Assembly: GCF_000688255.1 (NCBI RefSeq)
Contig: NZ_JHYS01000002.1
Coordinates: 1 to 64,000, forward strand
DNA from: Simplicispira psychrophila DSM 11588
GTDB lineage: Bacteria > Pseudomonadota > Gammaproteobacteria > Burkholderiales > Burkholderiaceae_C
Direction: 5' to 3'
DNA length: 64,000 bases
Part shown: piece after piece, positions 36,736-48,226 of the stretch
Position numbering within the stretch: position 1 is the stretch's first letter
How the letters are laid out: each line of letters opens with the position of its first letter
Position numbers and translations under genes: made by a program
Notes under the pieces: generated by a model
Seen by the model: only the letters and a program-made list of their open reading frames with translations
Told to the model about the DNA's origin: nothing
The model's database searches: none

Positions 36736-38145
36736 CTATTTGCCGATGCAAAAACTGGAAAAAATCACGCCCAACAGGTCATCGGATGAAAATTCGCCGG
36801 TGATGGTGTTGAGGGCGTTTTGCGCCAGACGCAATTCTTCGGCCAGTAAATCCAGGGCCGGGCCAGCCCCATGCAACTGCCCGGCCGCCTCCATCAGGTG
36901 CGCATCCACCGCCTGCAGTGCCTGCACATGGCGGGCGCGGGCAATGAACACACCTTCGGGCGCTGACTGCCAGCCAGCCACTTGCAGCAGATTGCGGCGC
37001 AGGGCATCCAGTCCTTCGCCGGTACGCGCTGATAAACGCACGCTGCGGTCCACGGTGTCGTTTGCAGTTGGCTGCACAGTACGCTCCGCCGGCACGCAGT
37101 CGCTTTTATTCCAGACATCGATGATCGGTATTTTTTTTGAGATCTTTTCGGCCATAGCGCTTGCTATGCTTGCGTCAGCAGCTCTATATTCAATAGCATC
37201 CCAACGACTCAAGTCATGCAGAAACAGCACGGCATCGGCCCCGGTGATCTCATCCCAGGCGCGCGCAATGCCGATGCGCTCGACCTCGTCCTGGCTGTCG
37301 CGCAAGCCGGCAGTGTCGATCACATGCAGCGGCACTCCCTCGATCTGGATCGTCTGCTGCACCTTGTCGCGCGTGGTGCCGGCAATGGGGGTGACGATGG
37401 CCAGCTCGGCCCCGGCCAAAGCGTTGAGCAGCGAGCTTTTGCCGGCATTGGGCTGGCCAGCAATCACCACCTTGATGCCCTCGCGCAGCAGCGCGCCCTG
37501 TTGCGCCCGCTGCATCACCTGCGCCAGCGTTTGCTGCAAATGGGCTAACTGCCCGTGCGCGTCGGCCTTGCGCAAGAAATCGATTTCTTCTTCTGGAAAA
37601 TCCAGTGTCGCCTCGACCAACATGCGCAAATGAATCAGCGCATCGCGCAACAGGTGAATCTGCCCAGAAAACTCCCCTGCCAGCGAGCGGCTGGCACTGC
37701 GCGCGGCGGCGGCGGTAGAAGCGTCGATCAAATCGGCAATCGCCTCGGCCTGGGCCAAGTCGATTTTGTCGTTGAGAAACGCCCGCTGGGTGAACTCGCC
37801 CGGCTCGGCGACGCGCAGGCCGGGCAGCACTTGCGCGCCGGCTTCTAAGCAGCGTGCCAACAGCAACTGCAACACCACCGGCCCGCCGTGGGCTTGCAGC
37901 TCCAGCACGTCTTCGCCGGTATAGGAATGCGGCGCCGGAAAGTGCAAGGCCAATCCTTGGTCAATCGGCTGGCCGTCGGCATCGCGAAACGGCAAATAAG
38001 TGGCTTCGCGCGGTTTCAGTGCGCGACCACACAGCAGCGCCACCAGCGGCCCCAGCGCCTTGCCAGAGATGCGCACAATGCCCACGCCGCCGCGCCCGGG
38101 CGCAGTGGCAATGGCGGCAATCGGATCGGAATGGCGGGACAGCAT
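36736..38145 (-). CDS. mnmE: tRNA modification GTPase MnmE
   Basis: A 469-residue GTPase that with MnmG installs the cmnm5 group at U34 of tRNAs. Seen: N-terminal [21 protein letters not shown]1 [15 protein letters not shown]3 [18 protein letters not shown]4 NKSD, and the C-terminal CIGK that ends the protein. Between G3 and G4 (about residues 316-339) the sequence [16 protein letters not shown] then ISKKIP is encoded by a stretch that matches the dispersed repeat family, an in-frame insertion in the G domain. Downstream of yidC with a repeat between them. Confidence 0.97.
   Translation of the reverse strand: MLSRHSDPIAAIATAPGRGGVGIVRISGKALGPLVALLCGRALKPREATYLPFRDADGQPIDQGLALHFPAPHSYTGEDVLELQAHGGPVVLQLLLARCLEAGAQVLPGLRVAEPGEFTQRAFLNDKIDLAQAEAIADLIDASTAAAARSASRSLAGEFSGQIHLLRDALIHLRMLVEATLDFPEEEIDFLRKADAHGQLAHLQQTLAQVMQRAQQGALLREGIKVVIAGQPNAGKSSLLNALAGAELAIVTPIAGTTRDKVQQTIQIEGVPLHVIDTAGLRDSQDEVERIGIARAWDEITGADAVLFLHDLSRWDAIEYRAADASIASAMAEKISKKIPIIDVWNKSDCVPAERTVQPTANDTVDRSVRLSARTGEGLDALRRNLLQVAGWQSAPEGVFIARARHVQALQAVDAHLMEAAGQLHGAGPALDLLAEELRLAQNALNTITGEFSSDDLLGVIFSSFCIGK
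37129..37197. repeat. Dispersed repeat embedded in the mnmE G domain
   Basis: On the mnmE strand, GCTATTGAATATAGAGCTGC then TGACGCA (37171-37197) matches 22 of 27 bases of the repeat half next to yidC (GCTATTGAAATAAGAGCTGC, TAGCGCA). The element continues with AAGCGCTATGGCCGAAAAG up to an A-rich end. It is in frame. Confidence 0.7.
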
Positions 38146-38167
38146 GGCTGGGTAGCTCCTTTATCAG

Positions 38168-38246
38168 TAGCTGCTAGCGCACGTAAATAGGGGCATTCAA
38201 ATAGTTTTCTATCTGAATGCCCCTAGAAAACTGCGCTAGCAGCTCT
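38168..38246. repeat. Dispersed nested inverted repeat between mnmE and yidC
   Basis: AGCTGCTAGCGCA is inverted as TGCGCTAGCAGCT (38232-38244), and inside it GGGGCATTCA is inverted as TGAATGCCCC. This is the clearest copy of the repeat family in the window. In the yidC-mnmE transcript it would fold into a long hairpin. Confidence 0.92.
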
Positions 38247-38261
38247 TATTTCAATAGCGCT

Positions 38262-39953
38262 TTACTTAAACTTAGGCAGATTGAACTGCGGCGGCACGCC
38301 CATGCGGGTGTTGATGACCCACTGCTGCGCAATCGACAAGATGTTGTTGGTCAGCCAGTACATCACCAGACCGGCCGGGAAGAAGAAGAACATCACACTG
38401 AAAATCAGCGGCATGAACCACATCATTTTGGCCTGCATCGGGTCTGGCGGTGCGGGGTTCAGGGCCGTTTGCAGCAGCGAGCTGAGCGTCATCAGCACCG
38501 GCAGGATGAAGAACGGATCGGGCGAGGACAGGTCATGGATCCAGCCGATCCAGGGTGCGTTGCGCATTTCCACGCTCGACAGCAGCACCCAGTACAGCGC
38601 AATGAACACCGGAATCTGGATCACGATCGGGAAGCAACCGCCCATCGGGTTGACCTTCTCCTCACGGTAGATACGCATCATCTCCTGCTGCATGAGTTGG
38701 GGCTTGTCCTTGAGGCGCTCGCGCATCTCAGTGATCTTCGGATTGATGGCCTTCATCTTGGCCATGCTGGCGTAGGCCTTGGCGTTAAGCCAATAGAACA
38801 GGATTTTCAGCAGCAACACCAGACCCACAATGGCCCAGCCCCAGTTGCCCAGGAAGCTGTGGATTTTGTCGAGCAGCCAGTACAAAGGCTTGGCCAGAAT
38901 GGTCAACCAGCCGTAGTCTTTGACCAGCTCCAAACCGGGCGTCAGCGACTCCAGGGTTTTTTCAATCTGCGGACCGGCGAACAGGCGTGCGTCCAACGTC
39001 TTGCTGGCACCGGGCGCCAAAGTGCCGACGGGCGTGATCATGCCGACCGAATACAGGTTGGCATCGACCTTGCGCATGAACAGGTCACGCTCGACGCCGT
39101 CGCCGAGCAACCAGGCCGAGGCAAAGTAGTGCTGCACCATGGCCACATAGCCATCGGTCGCAGACTTCTCGATATCAACCTTGCCTTCGCCAATTTTCTT
39201 GAATTCGACCTTCTGGTATTTCTTGTCGCTGGTGTAGACCGCCGGCCCGGTGAAGGTCGAGTAAATCGACGATTCGCCCGGTGGCTTGTTGCCGTCGCGC
39301 ACCAATTGCAGGTACAGCTGCGGCGAGGCGCTGGCGCTGCCGGTGTTGATCACCTCATGCTGCACCGCCACCGCATAGGCGCCGCGCTGAATAGTCCAGG
39401 TCTTGACCAGCTTGACGCCGTCCATCTCGGGCGACTCAAAGCGCACGGTGAGGGTGTCTTCGCCGTCCTTGAATGCACGCGGCCCAGGCACCACGGTCAT
39501 CACCGTCTTGTGATTGGGGAAGTTGCCGCCAATCAGGCCGGTCTGCGCCACATAAAAACGCTGGGCGCTCTCATCAAACAGTACAAAGTTCTGCGACTTG
39601 TCGGCCATGTCAGCGTATTTGAGCAGTTCGGCATGCGTCAGCGAGCCGCCTTCGCTGTCAAATGTCAGGCGCAGCACGTCGGTCGTCACCACCACCTGCT
39701 CGCGCGCCACGGGTGCGCGCTCGCCTTGTTGCGTGGGCACAGCAGAGGTCGAGGCCGAAGCCACAGGCGCTGGCACAGAAGCCGCACCCACGGGCTGCGC
39801 CGTGGCAGCCGGCGGTGCTGTTGTTGCCGTCGCCGTCGCGGGAGAAGGGAAGAAGGTGGCTTGCTTACCGTTGTGCACCTGCCATTTGTCCCATAACAGG
39901 ACCATGGCAAAGCCAAATATCACCCACAAAATAGTGCGGCGGATGTCGTTCAT
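38262..39953 (-). CDS. yidC: Membrane protein insertase YidC
   Basis: A 563-residue inner-membrane insertase. An N-terminal helix (ILWVIFGFAMVLLWDKW) is followed by an Ala/Thr-rich linker and a large periplasmic P1 domain (to about residue 355), then the conserved five-helix core: GWAIVGLVLLLKILFYWL, NPKITEMRERLKDKPQLMQQ, GGCFPIVIQIPVFIALYWVL, and MWFMPLIFSVMFFFFPAGLV. Works alone or with SecYEG. Part of the rpmH-rnpA-yidD-yidC-mnmE transcript; starts four bases inside yidD's end. Confidence 0.97.
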   Translation of the reverse strand: MNDIRRTILWVIFGFAMVLLWDKWQVHNGKQATFFPSPATATATTAPPAATAQPVGAASVPAPVASASTSAVPTQQGERAPVAREQVVVTTDVLRLTFDSEGGSLTHAELLKYADMADKSQNFVLFDESAQRFYVAQTGLIGGNFPNHKTVMTVVPGPRAFKDGEDTLTVRFESPEMDGVKLVKTWTIQRGAYAVAVQHEVINTGSASASPQLYLQLVRDGNKPPGESSIYSTFTGPAVYTSDKKYQKVEFKKIGEGKVDIEKSATDGYVAMVQHYFASAWLLGDGVERDLFMRKVDANLYSVGMITPVGTLAPGASKTLDARLFAGPQIEKTLESLTPGLELVKDYGWLTILAKPLYWLLDKIHSFLGNWGWAIVGLVLLLKILFYWLNAKAYASMAKMKAINPKITEMRERLKDKPQLMQQEMMRIYREEKVNPMGGCFPIVIQIPVFIALYWVLLSSVEMRNAPWIGWIHDLSSPDPFFILPVLMTLSSLLQTALNPAPPDPMQAKMMWFMPLIFSVMFFFFPAGLVMYWLTNNILSIAQQWVINTRMGVPPQFNLPKFK

Positions 39954-40243
39954 GGAGACTTCTTTGGTGAGGAGGAGGGAGCGGCTGGATGCAAAAGCCG
40001 TGAAAACAGACGGGACGCGCGCGGTGCTTCGGCCGGCACCGGATCATGACCACCCGAGCACCAGGGCTGGCAACGCGCCAAGCGCGCCAGTGTCAGCCAA
40101 GTGCCAGCGCCAGCGCCATGCTGCTCCAGCGCCTGAATGGAGTAGACCGAGCAGGTGGGCTCAAAACGGCACGCCGAGCCCAGCCAGGGGCTGAGCAGCA
40201 AGCGGTAGCCCTTGACCAGGCCGATCAACCACCGGCGCATCAT
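39950..40243 (-). CDS. yidD: Membrane protein insertion efficiency factor YidD
   Basis: A 97-residue protein with the family core LIGLVKGYRLLLSPWLGSACRFEPTCSVYSIQALEQHG (in pieces: YRLLLSPWLG, CRFEPTCSVYS) and a C-terminal HDPVPAEAPR. Three conserved cysteines are present. The start overlaps the end of rnpA and its end overlaps yidC, so it is translationally coupled on both sides. Confidence 0.94.
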   Translation of the reverse strand: MMRRWLIGLVKGYRLLLSPWLGSACRFEPTCSVYSIQALEQHGAGAGTWLTLARLARCQPWCSGGHDPVPAEAPRASRLFSRLLHPAAPSSSPKKSP

Positions 40244-40713
40244 GACTGCGCACCCACTGGGGGTGCACTGCGCGGGGCTGCGCGGGCAAAAAGTTGCAGC
40301 AACTCGGCGCGCACCGCCTCTTTGAGGGCGTCCGAACTGGCGCTGACAAAGTGTTTACGGTCAAACGTGGCACGCAAACGCACCACATGGGCCGCAACCA
40401 GCAGTTGTGGCTCCAGCGCCGTCGCCACGCTGTAGATTTGCCGCTTGATGGCGTTGCGCGTCACCGCGCGGCGCGCCCAGCGCTTGGGTGCCATGGCGCC
40501 CAGCCACACCTCCGGCCCATGGAACAAAGGCTTGGCAGTGTGCGAGGCGATATCGGCCACTGGCAGTTCAGACTTTTTGGCACCAGACAACGACAAATGC
40601 GCTGCACTTTCGGCATCGAATGCCAAACGGTGCAACGCAAAATGGGCTGTACGGGCCACCGTTCCACCGGCCATCGTGGCCTGGAACTGCGCGCGGGTTT
40701 TTAGCCGCTGCAT
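40240..40713 (-). CDS. rnpA: Ribonuclease P protein component
   Basis: A 157-residue RNase P protein. I chose ATG 40713 (MQRLKTRAQFQ), which is close behind rpmH; the longer frame runs through the gap. The RNR motif reads RRAVTRNAIKRQIYSVA. It is longer than E. coli RnpA (119) because of an N-terminal segment rich in Ala/Ser (HLSLSGAKKSELPVADI), which is usual in Comamonadaceae. Acts with the RNA subunit to process tRNA 5' ends. Confidence 0.93.
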   Translation of the reverse strand: MQRLKTRAQFQATMAGGTVARTAHFALHRLAFDAESAAHLSLSGAKKSELPVADIASHTAKPLFHGPEVWLGAMAPKRWARRAVTRNAIKRQIYSVATALEPQLLVAAHVVRLRATFDRKHFVSASSDALKEAVRAELLQLFARAAPRSAPPVGAQS

Positions 40714-40774
40714 CAGGGCGCTCCTTCGGGAGTTTTCCGGTGCAAACCGGGGAGCGAGCCCAAGTCCGGTGGCC

Positions 40775-40909
40775 TTAGACGGCCAGGCGCTTACGGCCCT
40801 TGGCGCGGCGCGCGTTGATGACGGCACGGCCGCCACGGGTCTTCATGCGCACCAGAAAGCCATGGGTACGGGCGCGGCGCGTCTTGGAAGGTTGGTAAGT
40901 ACGTTTCAT
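40775..40909 (-). CDS. rpmH: 50S ribosomal protein L34
   Basis: A 44-residue ribosomal protein, [18 protein letters not shown] at the start and [18 protein letters not shown] at the end, an unmistakable L34. First gene of the leftward origin-side operon. AGGAC precedes the ATG. The leader carries two hairpins (40936-40953 and 40967-40984). Confidence 0.98.
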   Translation of the reverse strand: MKRTYQPSKTRRARTHGFLVRMKTRGGRAVINARRAKGRKRLAV

Positions 40910-40935
40910 TTGGGGTCCTTGAGGAGTTCAGTTCT

Positions 40936-40953
40936 GCCGCGCTAAAGCGCGGC
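40936..40953 (-). promoter_or_regulatory. Hairpin in the rpmH leader
   Basis: GCCGCGC TAAA GCGCGGC, a perfect 7-bp stem about 30 bases upstream of the rpmH start. It may modulate L34 expression or mRNA stability. Confidence 0.5.
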
Positions 40954-41074
40954 CCGGGTCAAATCACCCTGAACACATTCAGGGAAACCGAAGATTATTG
41001 CAGGTTCAAGCCATCAAGGCAATGATCTACGCAAGACAATTGCCTAAAAAGCAGTGCAAAACACTGCGAACAGC

Positions 41075-41103
41075 TTGTGGATAACCCCTTGACAAGCTAC
41101 AAT
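41075..41103 (+). promoter_or_regulatory. dnaA: Likely dnaA promoter overlapped by a DnaA box
   Basis: TTGTGG (41075-41080), 17 bases, TACAAT (41098-41103) is a fair sigma-70 promoter pointing at dnaA. The -35 hexamer lies inside a DnaA box, which would allow DnaA to repress its own gene. Confidence 0.6.
41076..41084 (-). promoter_or_regulatory. DnaA box (TTATCCACA)
   Basis: TGTGGATAA on the plus strand is the exact complement of the consensus box. Confidence 0.85.
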
Positions 41104-41123
41104 TTCTGGCCTCGAACGTTCCT

Positions 41124-41132
41124 TTATCCACA
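41124..41132 (+). promoter_or_regulatory. DnaA box (TTATCCACA)
   Basis: Exact consensus box, 15 bases before the dnaA start codon and opposite in direction to the box at 41076. Confidence 0.85.
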
Positions 41133-41146
41133 AGAAAAAACACCGC

Positions 41147-42553
41147 ATGACAGAGGAACTCTCCCGCAGCACTCCGCTTGGCGCCGATGCAGGCCAGGCA
41201 CTGTGGCAGGCCTGCCTTGAACAACTGGCCCAGGACCTGCCCGCACAACAGTTCACCACCTGGATCAAGCCCTTGGTGGCACAGGTCACTGAAGATTTTT
41301 CACGCATCACTCTGTACGTTCCCAACCGCTTCACGTTGGACTGGATCCGCGCCCAATATGCGGGCCGCATTGCTGCGCTGCTGGAGTCGCTGTACGGCCA
41401 ATCGTTGGTGTTGGAGTTAGCCCTCGCTCAGCGCACAAGCCCCGCGCGCACACACATCCCCTCCAGCCATGCGGCTACGCCTCCACCTGCTGAGTCGGTG
41501 CAGGCCGTCGACGACGGCAGCCGGGGCACGCTGCGCAATCGGCTCAATGCTGCGCTCACTTTTGACACGCTGGTCGAGGGCACAGCCAACCGCATGGCAC
41601 GTGCTGCCGCCATGCACGTCGCCAGTATGCCGGGCCACCTGTACAACCCGCTGTTCATCTATGGCGGCGTCGGTTTGGGCAAGACACATTTGGTGCACGC
41701 GGTGGGCAATAAGCTATTGCAAGACCGGCCCGATGCCAAAGTTCTCTACATCCATGCCGAGCAATTTGTTTCGGATGTGGTTAAGGCTTACCAGCGCAAA
41801 ACTTTTGACGAATTTAAAGAGCGCTACCACTCGCTCGATTTGCTGTTAATTGACGACGTGCAGTTTTTTGCCAACAAAGATCGCACGCAAGAAGAGTTTT
41901 TTAACGCCTTCGAAGCGCTGCTGGCCAAGAAGAGCCACATCGTCATGACCAGCGATACCTACCCCAAGGGCTTGGCCGACATCCACGAACGCCTGGTTTC
42001 GCGCTTTGACTCGGGTCTGACAGTCGCCATCGAACCGCCTGAGTTAGAGATGCGCGTCGCCATCCTGATCAACAAGGCGCGTGCCGAGAACGTCGATATG
42101 CCCGAAGAAGTAGCGTTTTTCGTCGCCAAAAACGTGCGCTCCAACGTGCGTGAGCTCGAAGGTGCGTTGCGCAAAATCCTGGCTTATTCGCGTTTCAACC
42201 AGAAGGAAATCTCCATCCAGCTGGCCCGCGAAGCGCTGCGTGATCTGCTCTCCATCCAGAACCGGCAAATCTCGGTGGAAAACATCCAGAAAACGGTGGC
42301 CGATTACTACAAGATCAAGGTCGCCGACATGTACAGCAAGAAACGCCCGGCCAGCATTGCCCGGCCGCGCCAGATTGCCATGTACTTGGCCAAAGAGCTG
42401 ACGCAAAAAAGCCTGCCCGAGATCGGCGAGCTGTTTGGCGGGCGCGATCACACCACCGTGCTGCACGCCGTCCGCAAGATTTCTGCCGAACGTCTGCAGC
42501 TGACCGAGCTGAACCAGCAACTGCACGTGCTGGAGCAAACCCTCAAAGGGTAA
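41147..42553 (+). CDS. dnaA: Chromosomal replication initiator DnaA
   Basis: A 468-residue AAA+ initiator. Domain I ([20 protein letters not shown]), a variable linker, Walker [16 protein letters not shown], Walker [15 protein letters not shown], sensor [14 protein letters not shown], and the domain IV DNA-binding signature [16 protein letters not shown]. Starts at ATG 41147. First gene of dnaA-dnaN-gyrB. Two boxes lie just upstream. Confidence 0.98.
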   Translation: MTEELSRSTPLGADAGQALWQACLEQLAQDLPAQQFTTWIKPLVAQVTEDFSRITLYVPNRFTLDWIRAQYAGRIAALLESLYGQSLVLELALAQRTSPARTHIPSSHAATPPPAESVQAVDDGSRGTLRNRLNAALTFDTLVEGTANRMARAAAMHVASMPGHLYNPLFIYGGVGLGKTHLVHAVGNKLLQDRPDAKVLYIHAEQFVSDVVKAYQRKTFDEFKERYHSLDLLLIDDVQFFANKDRTQEEFFNAFEALLAKKSHIVMTSDTYPKGLADIHERLVSRFDSGLTVAIEPPELEMRVAILINKARAENVDMPEEVAFFVAKNVRSNVRELEGALRKILAYSRFNQKEISIQLAREALRDLLSIQNRQISVENIQKTVADYYKIKVADMYSKKRPASIARPRQIAMYLAKELTQKSLPEIGELFGGRDHTTVLHAVRKISAERLQLTELNQQLHVLEQTLKG

Positions 42554-42691
42554 AGAACCTGTTATCGCATGCCCGCGCCACTCCCAGCGAGCGGCTCAGC
42601 GGGCAAAATATCGGGCCGGGCGGCGCCCAGGCAACCCGCCTTGGCCACTGCCGCCCCACCCTACTGACACAAAAATAGACAAGAGGCTGAC

Positions 42692-43798
42692 ATGATCGTT
42701 TTGAAGGCACCCCAAGACAAAGTTCTCGCGGTTTTGCAATCGGTGGCCGGCATCGTCGAGCGCCGCCACACCCTGCCCATCCTGGCCAACGTCATGCTGC
42801 GCAAGACCGGCAACGCCTTGCAGTTCACCACCAGCGACCTGGAAATCCAGATCCGCACCACCGCCGAACTCGGTGGCGACACCGGCGACTTCACTACCAC
42901 AGTGAATACGCGCAAGCTGATCGACATCCTGCGCTCTATGCCGTCGGATCAGACCGTGAGTCTGGAATCGAGCCAGGACAAGCTGCTGCTCAAAGGCGGC
43001 AAAAGCCGTTTCACGCTGCAGACACTGGCCGCTGAAGACTTTCCGCTGGTGCAAGAAGCCGCCAGCTTTGGTCCGACGTTCAGCGTGCCACAAAAGACGC
43101 TGAAAAGCCTGCTCGGCCAAGTGGCGTTTGCCATGGCGGTGCAGGACATTCGCTACTACCTGAACGGTATTTTGTTTGTCGCTGAAGGCCAGCAACTCAG
43201 CCTGGTCGCCACCGACGGCCACCGCCTGGCCTTTGCCAGCGCCACGCTGGACGTCGAAGTGCCCAAGCAGGAAGTCATCCTGCCGCGCAAGACGGTGATT
43301 GAGCTGCAGCGCCTGCTCAGTGATGCCGATGGCGCGATCGAAATGTGCTTTGCCAACAACCAAGCCAAGTTCAGTTTTGGCGCGATGGAATTCGTCACTA
43401 AACTGGTCGAGGGCAAGTTCCCCGACTACAACCGCGTGATCCCCAAGAACCACCACAACAGCATCACGCTGGGCCGCGCGCCGCTGCTGGCCAGCCTGCA
43501 ACGCACCGCCATCATGACCAGCGACAAGTTCAAGGGCGTGCGCCTAAACCTCGAACCCGGCACCTTGCGCGTGGCCAGTAACAACGCCGAGCAAGAAGAA
43601 GCCGTGGACGAGCTCGACATCGACTACAGCGGTGACGCCATTGAGATCGGCTTCAACGTCACCTACCTGATCGACGCCCTGGCCAGCATGGCGCAAGACA
43701 TGGTGAAAATCGACTTGGCCGATGGCAACAGCTCAGCGTTGATGACGATTCCGGGCAACGACAGCTTCAAGTACGTCGTCATGCCGATGCGCATTTAA
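42692..43798 (+). CDS. dnaN: DNA polymerase III beta subunit (sliding clamp)
   Basis: A 368-residue clamp, the usual length. Starts MIVLKAPQDKVLAVLQSVAGI; clamp-fold segments RRHTLPILANVMLR, VQDIRYYLNGILFVAEG, VATDGHRLAFA, and the C-terminal MPMRI that closes the protein-binding pocket. It follows dnaA by 138 bases and is followed by a repeat and gyrB. Confidence 0.98.
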   Translation: MIVLKAPQDKVLAVLQSVAGIVERRHTLPILANVMLRKTGNALQFTTSDLEIQIRTTAELGGDTGDFTTTVNTRKLIDILRSMPSDQTVSLESSQDKLLLKGGKSRFTLQTLAAEDFPLVQEAASFGPTFSVPQKTLKSLLGQVAFAMAVQDIRYYLNGILFVAEGQQLSLVATDGHRLAFASATLDVEVPKQEVILPRKTVIELQRLLSDADGAIEMCFANNQAKFSFGAMEFVTKLVEGKFPDYNRVIPKNHHNSITLGRAPLLASLQRTAIMTSDKFKGVRLNLEPGTLRVASNNAEQEEAVDELDIDYSGDAIEIGFNVTYLIDALASMAQDMVKIDLADGNSSALMTIPGNDSFKYVVMPMRI

Positions 43799-43819
43799 GC
43801 GGCAATTACTATTATTTAT

Positions 43820-43857
43820 ATAGCTGCAAGCGCTTGTATTCATTGGGCTTGCGGCAC
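43820..43857. repeat. Dispersed inverted repeat between dnaN and gyrB
   Basis: ATAGCTGCAAGCGC then GCTTGCGGC: GCTGCAAGC is inverted almost perfectly as GCTTGCGGC. A member of the TAGCTGC family with AAGCGC in place of TAGCGC. Confidence 0.65.
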
Positions 43858-43870
43858 TTTTGACTCATAA

Positions 43871-46522
<2,652 letters not shown>

Positions 46523-46527
46523 GACAT

Positions 46528-46553
46528 TTTTCATTTTTCAACAAAAATGAAAA
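46528..46553. repeat. AT-rich perfect inverted repeat after gyrB
   Basis: TTTTCATTTTT, loop CAAC, AAAAATGAAAA: 11 base pairs, all but two A-T. It directly follows the gyrB stop; possibly a weak two-way terminator. Confidence 0.6.
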
Positions 46554-46608
46554 CCACAAAAAATCGGTAAAAAAATCTGACGTCCGCACTGCGAGAACTC
46601 CTGCCAAT

Positions 46609-46630
46609 GCCCAGCTTTGCTGGGCGTTTT
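46609..46630 (+). terminator. Intrinsic terminator after gyrB
   Basis: GCCCAGC, loop TTT, GCTGGGC, then GTTTT. A compact stem-loop that probably ends the dnaA-dnaN-gyrB transcript. Confidence 0.8.
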
Positions 46631-46736
46631 CATTTCTGGCGGGCAATGGGACTAACGCTTGGCGCTGAGTGACAGAAAACGTCGTTTTTAACGCAACCTC
46701 AGGCGTGCTGTCTGCAGTAGTACGCCAAGCCTGGCC

Positions 46737-47639
46737 TTAGCGCCCCAGCGCATCCGGTATCTGCAGCACCAAATGGTCGATCAGTGCCCGCACCGCCGGC
46801 AGCAAGCCACGGCGGCTGGGGAAGACGAGATAGATGTCCTGCTCGGGCGTACTCCAGTCTCCCGCCACACGCACCAGCGTCCCGGCCTCCAGTGCGCGCC
46901 AGACGATGCGCAGCGGCAGCAAGGCAATGCCCACGCCGCCCACAGCCCCTTCAAACTGCACGGTGTAGTCCGAGCATAGCAAGCGCGGGCAGTGCGTGAT
47001 GCGCACGCTTCGCCCGCCTGCAGCCATCAACGACCAGCTCTGAGCAGACCCCTCGTGCTGGCCGCCGATAGTATCGAGCACGGCGATCTGCGCCACATCG
47101 ATCACTGGCGAGCAGCCTGCGAGGTACGCGGCGCTGGCGACCAGCACCATGTGCCCGGAGGCAATGCGCCGTGCCACCAGACCCGGGACTTCCAGACCGC
47201 TGTCGCGCACGCGCAAGGCGACGTCGATGCGCTCGTCGATGAGGTTAACGATGCGGTCGGTGGATTCAATCTCGACCCGCACCTTGGGGTATTGGCGCAT
47301 GAAGCCGGCGACGATGCGCGCGACGTAGAACTGCGCCATCGCCACCGGGCAGGTCAGCCGCACGGTACCCGACGGAGCCGTACTCAGTTGCTCGACCGCC
47401 TGCTGGGCGGCCTCGGCCTCTACCAGCATGGCGGCGCAATGCGCATAGAAGGCGCGCCCGTCCTCGGTGAGTGACAAGCGACGCGTGCTGCGCTGGATTA
47501 GGCGCACGCCCAGACGATCTTCCAGCAGCGCGATGCGCCGGCTGAGTTTGGACTTGGTGACATGCGTCGCCCGTTCAGCGGCGCTGAAGCCGCCGTGCTC
47601 AACGATGAGGGCGAAGTAACGCAGGTCGTTCAAATCCAT
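46737..47639 (-). CDS. LysR-family transcriptional regulator
   Basis: A 300-residue regulator. N-terminal winged helix: LNDLRYFALIVEHGGFSAAER, LSRRIALLEDRLGVRLIQRS (recognition helix and wing). The C-terminal effector domain is typical (PSGTVRLTCPVAMAQFYV, GLVARRI). It is divergent from a CMD/AhpD-like gene, which it most likely controls; a perfect GACAAA/TTTGTC dyad lies between them. The inducer is unknown. Confidence 0.95.
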   Translation of the reverse strand: MDLNDLRYFALIVEHGGFSAAERATHVTKSKLSRRIALLEDRLGVRLIQRSTRRLSLTEDGRAFYAHCAAMLVEAEAAQQAVEQLSTAPSGTVRLTCPVAMAQFYVARIVAGFMRQYPKVRVEIESTDRIVNLIDERIDVALRVRDSGLEVPGLVARRIASGHMVLVASAAYLAGCSPVIDVAQIAVLDTIGGQHEGSAQSWSLMAAGGRSVRITHCPRLLCSDYTVQFEGAVGGVGIALLPLRIVWRALEAGTLVRVAGDWSTPEQDIYLVFPSRRGLLPAVRALIDHLVLQIPDALGR

Positions 47640-47658
47640 ACAGACGTCTCATTTTTAG

Positions 47659-47672
47659 GACAAATCTTTGTC
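47659..47672. promoter_or_regulatory. Candidate LysR-type operator
   Basis: GACAAATCTTTGTC is a perfect dyad in the 106-base gap between the divergent lysR and CMD genes, 20 bases from the lysR start. Confidence 0.5.
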
Positions 47673-47745
47673 ATTTTGCCGACTTATCAGCGATTGGCAT
47701 CGCCGATATCTTTGCAGTCATTCTTCATTCCTTCAAGGAGCCCCC

Positions 47746-48183
47746 ATGGAACCCCGCCTCAACTTCTATACCGCCAACCCTGACGTGATGAAAGTCCTCG
47801 GCGCGCTGGAGCAGCGCATCGCCAAGTCCGGCCTCGACAAGCCGCTGGTAGATCTGGTGCGGCTGCGCACCTCGCAGATCAATGGCTGCGCCTTTTGCCT
47901 CGACATGCATTTCACTGATGCGGTGAAAGGCGGCGAGCAGACACGTCGCCTAGCCACCCTGTCGGCCTGGCGCGAGACACCGTTCTTCAGCGACCGCGAA
48001 CGCGCTGCGCTGGCGTGGACCGAAGCCGTCACGCTGGTAGCCGACACGCATGTGCCCGACGCGGTGTGGGAAGGCATCCGTCCGCATTTCACGCCCGAGG
48101 CGCTGGTGGATCTGACCCTGCTGGTGACCACCATCAACACCTGGAATCGCTTCGCTCTCGCGTTCCGAAAAATGCCCGTCTGA
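47746..48183 (+). CDS. AhpD-like carboxymuconolactone decarboxylase-family protein
   Basis: A 145-residue protein with the AhpD-type redox motif NGCAFCLDMH (C48, C51, H55). Such proteins are alkylhydroperoxidase-like, with a helical CMD fold (RLRTSQ, RETPFFSDRERAALAWTEAVT). I chose ATG 47746, preceded by AAGGAG; a longer upstream frame lacks a ribosome binding site. Divergent from lysR and followed 43 bases later by an MFS gene, probably one transcript for stress or toxicant handling. Confidence 0.93.
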   Translation: MEPRLNFYTANPDVMKVLGALEQRIAKSGLDKPLVDLVRLRTSQINGCAFCLDMHFTDAVKGGEQTRRLATLSAWRETPFFSDRERAALAWTEAVTLVADTHVPDAVWEGIRPHFTPEALVDLTLLVTTINTWNRFALAFRKMPV

Positions 48184-48226
48184 GCATCCGCCCTCTTCCC
48201 CGCATCGCACCACACCGAGCGCCACC

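Larger units (their letters stand above)
40910..41146. other. Putative chromosomal replication origin (oriC) between rpmH and dnaA
   Basis: A 237-base region between the divergent rpmH and dnaA genes. It holds two perfect DnaA boxes near dnaA, an AT-richer core around 40990-41045, and two hairpins in the rpmH leader (GCCGCGC/GCGCGGC and CCCTGAA/TTCAGGG). rpmH-dnaA gaps are frequent origins in Betaproteobacteria. Only two consensus boxes are visible, so the true origin could extend into the dnaA-dnaN gap. Confidence 0.55.

Noticed and set aside
38217..39896. A 559-codon open frame antisense to yidC
   Set aside because: It mirrors the yidC gene, has a composition rich in Gln, His and Arg, and no ribosome binding site. 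High GC makes long antisense frames common.
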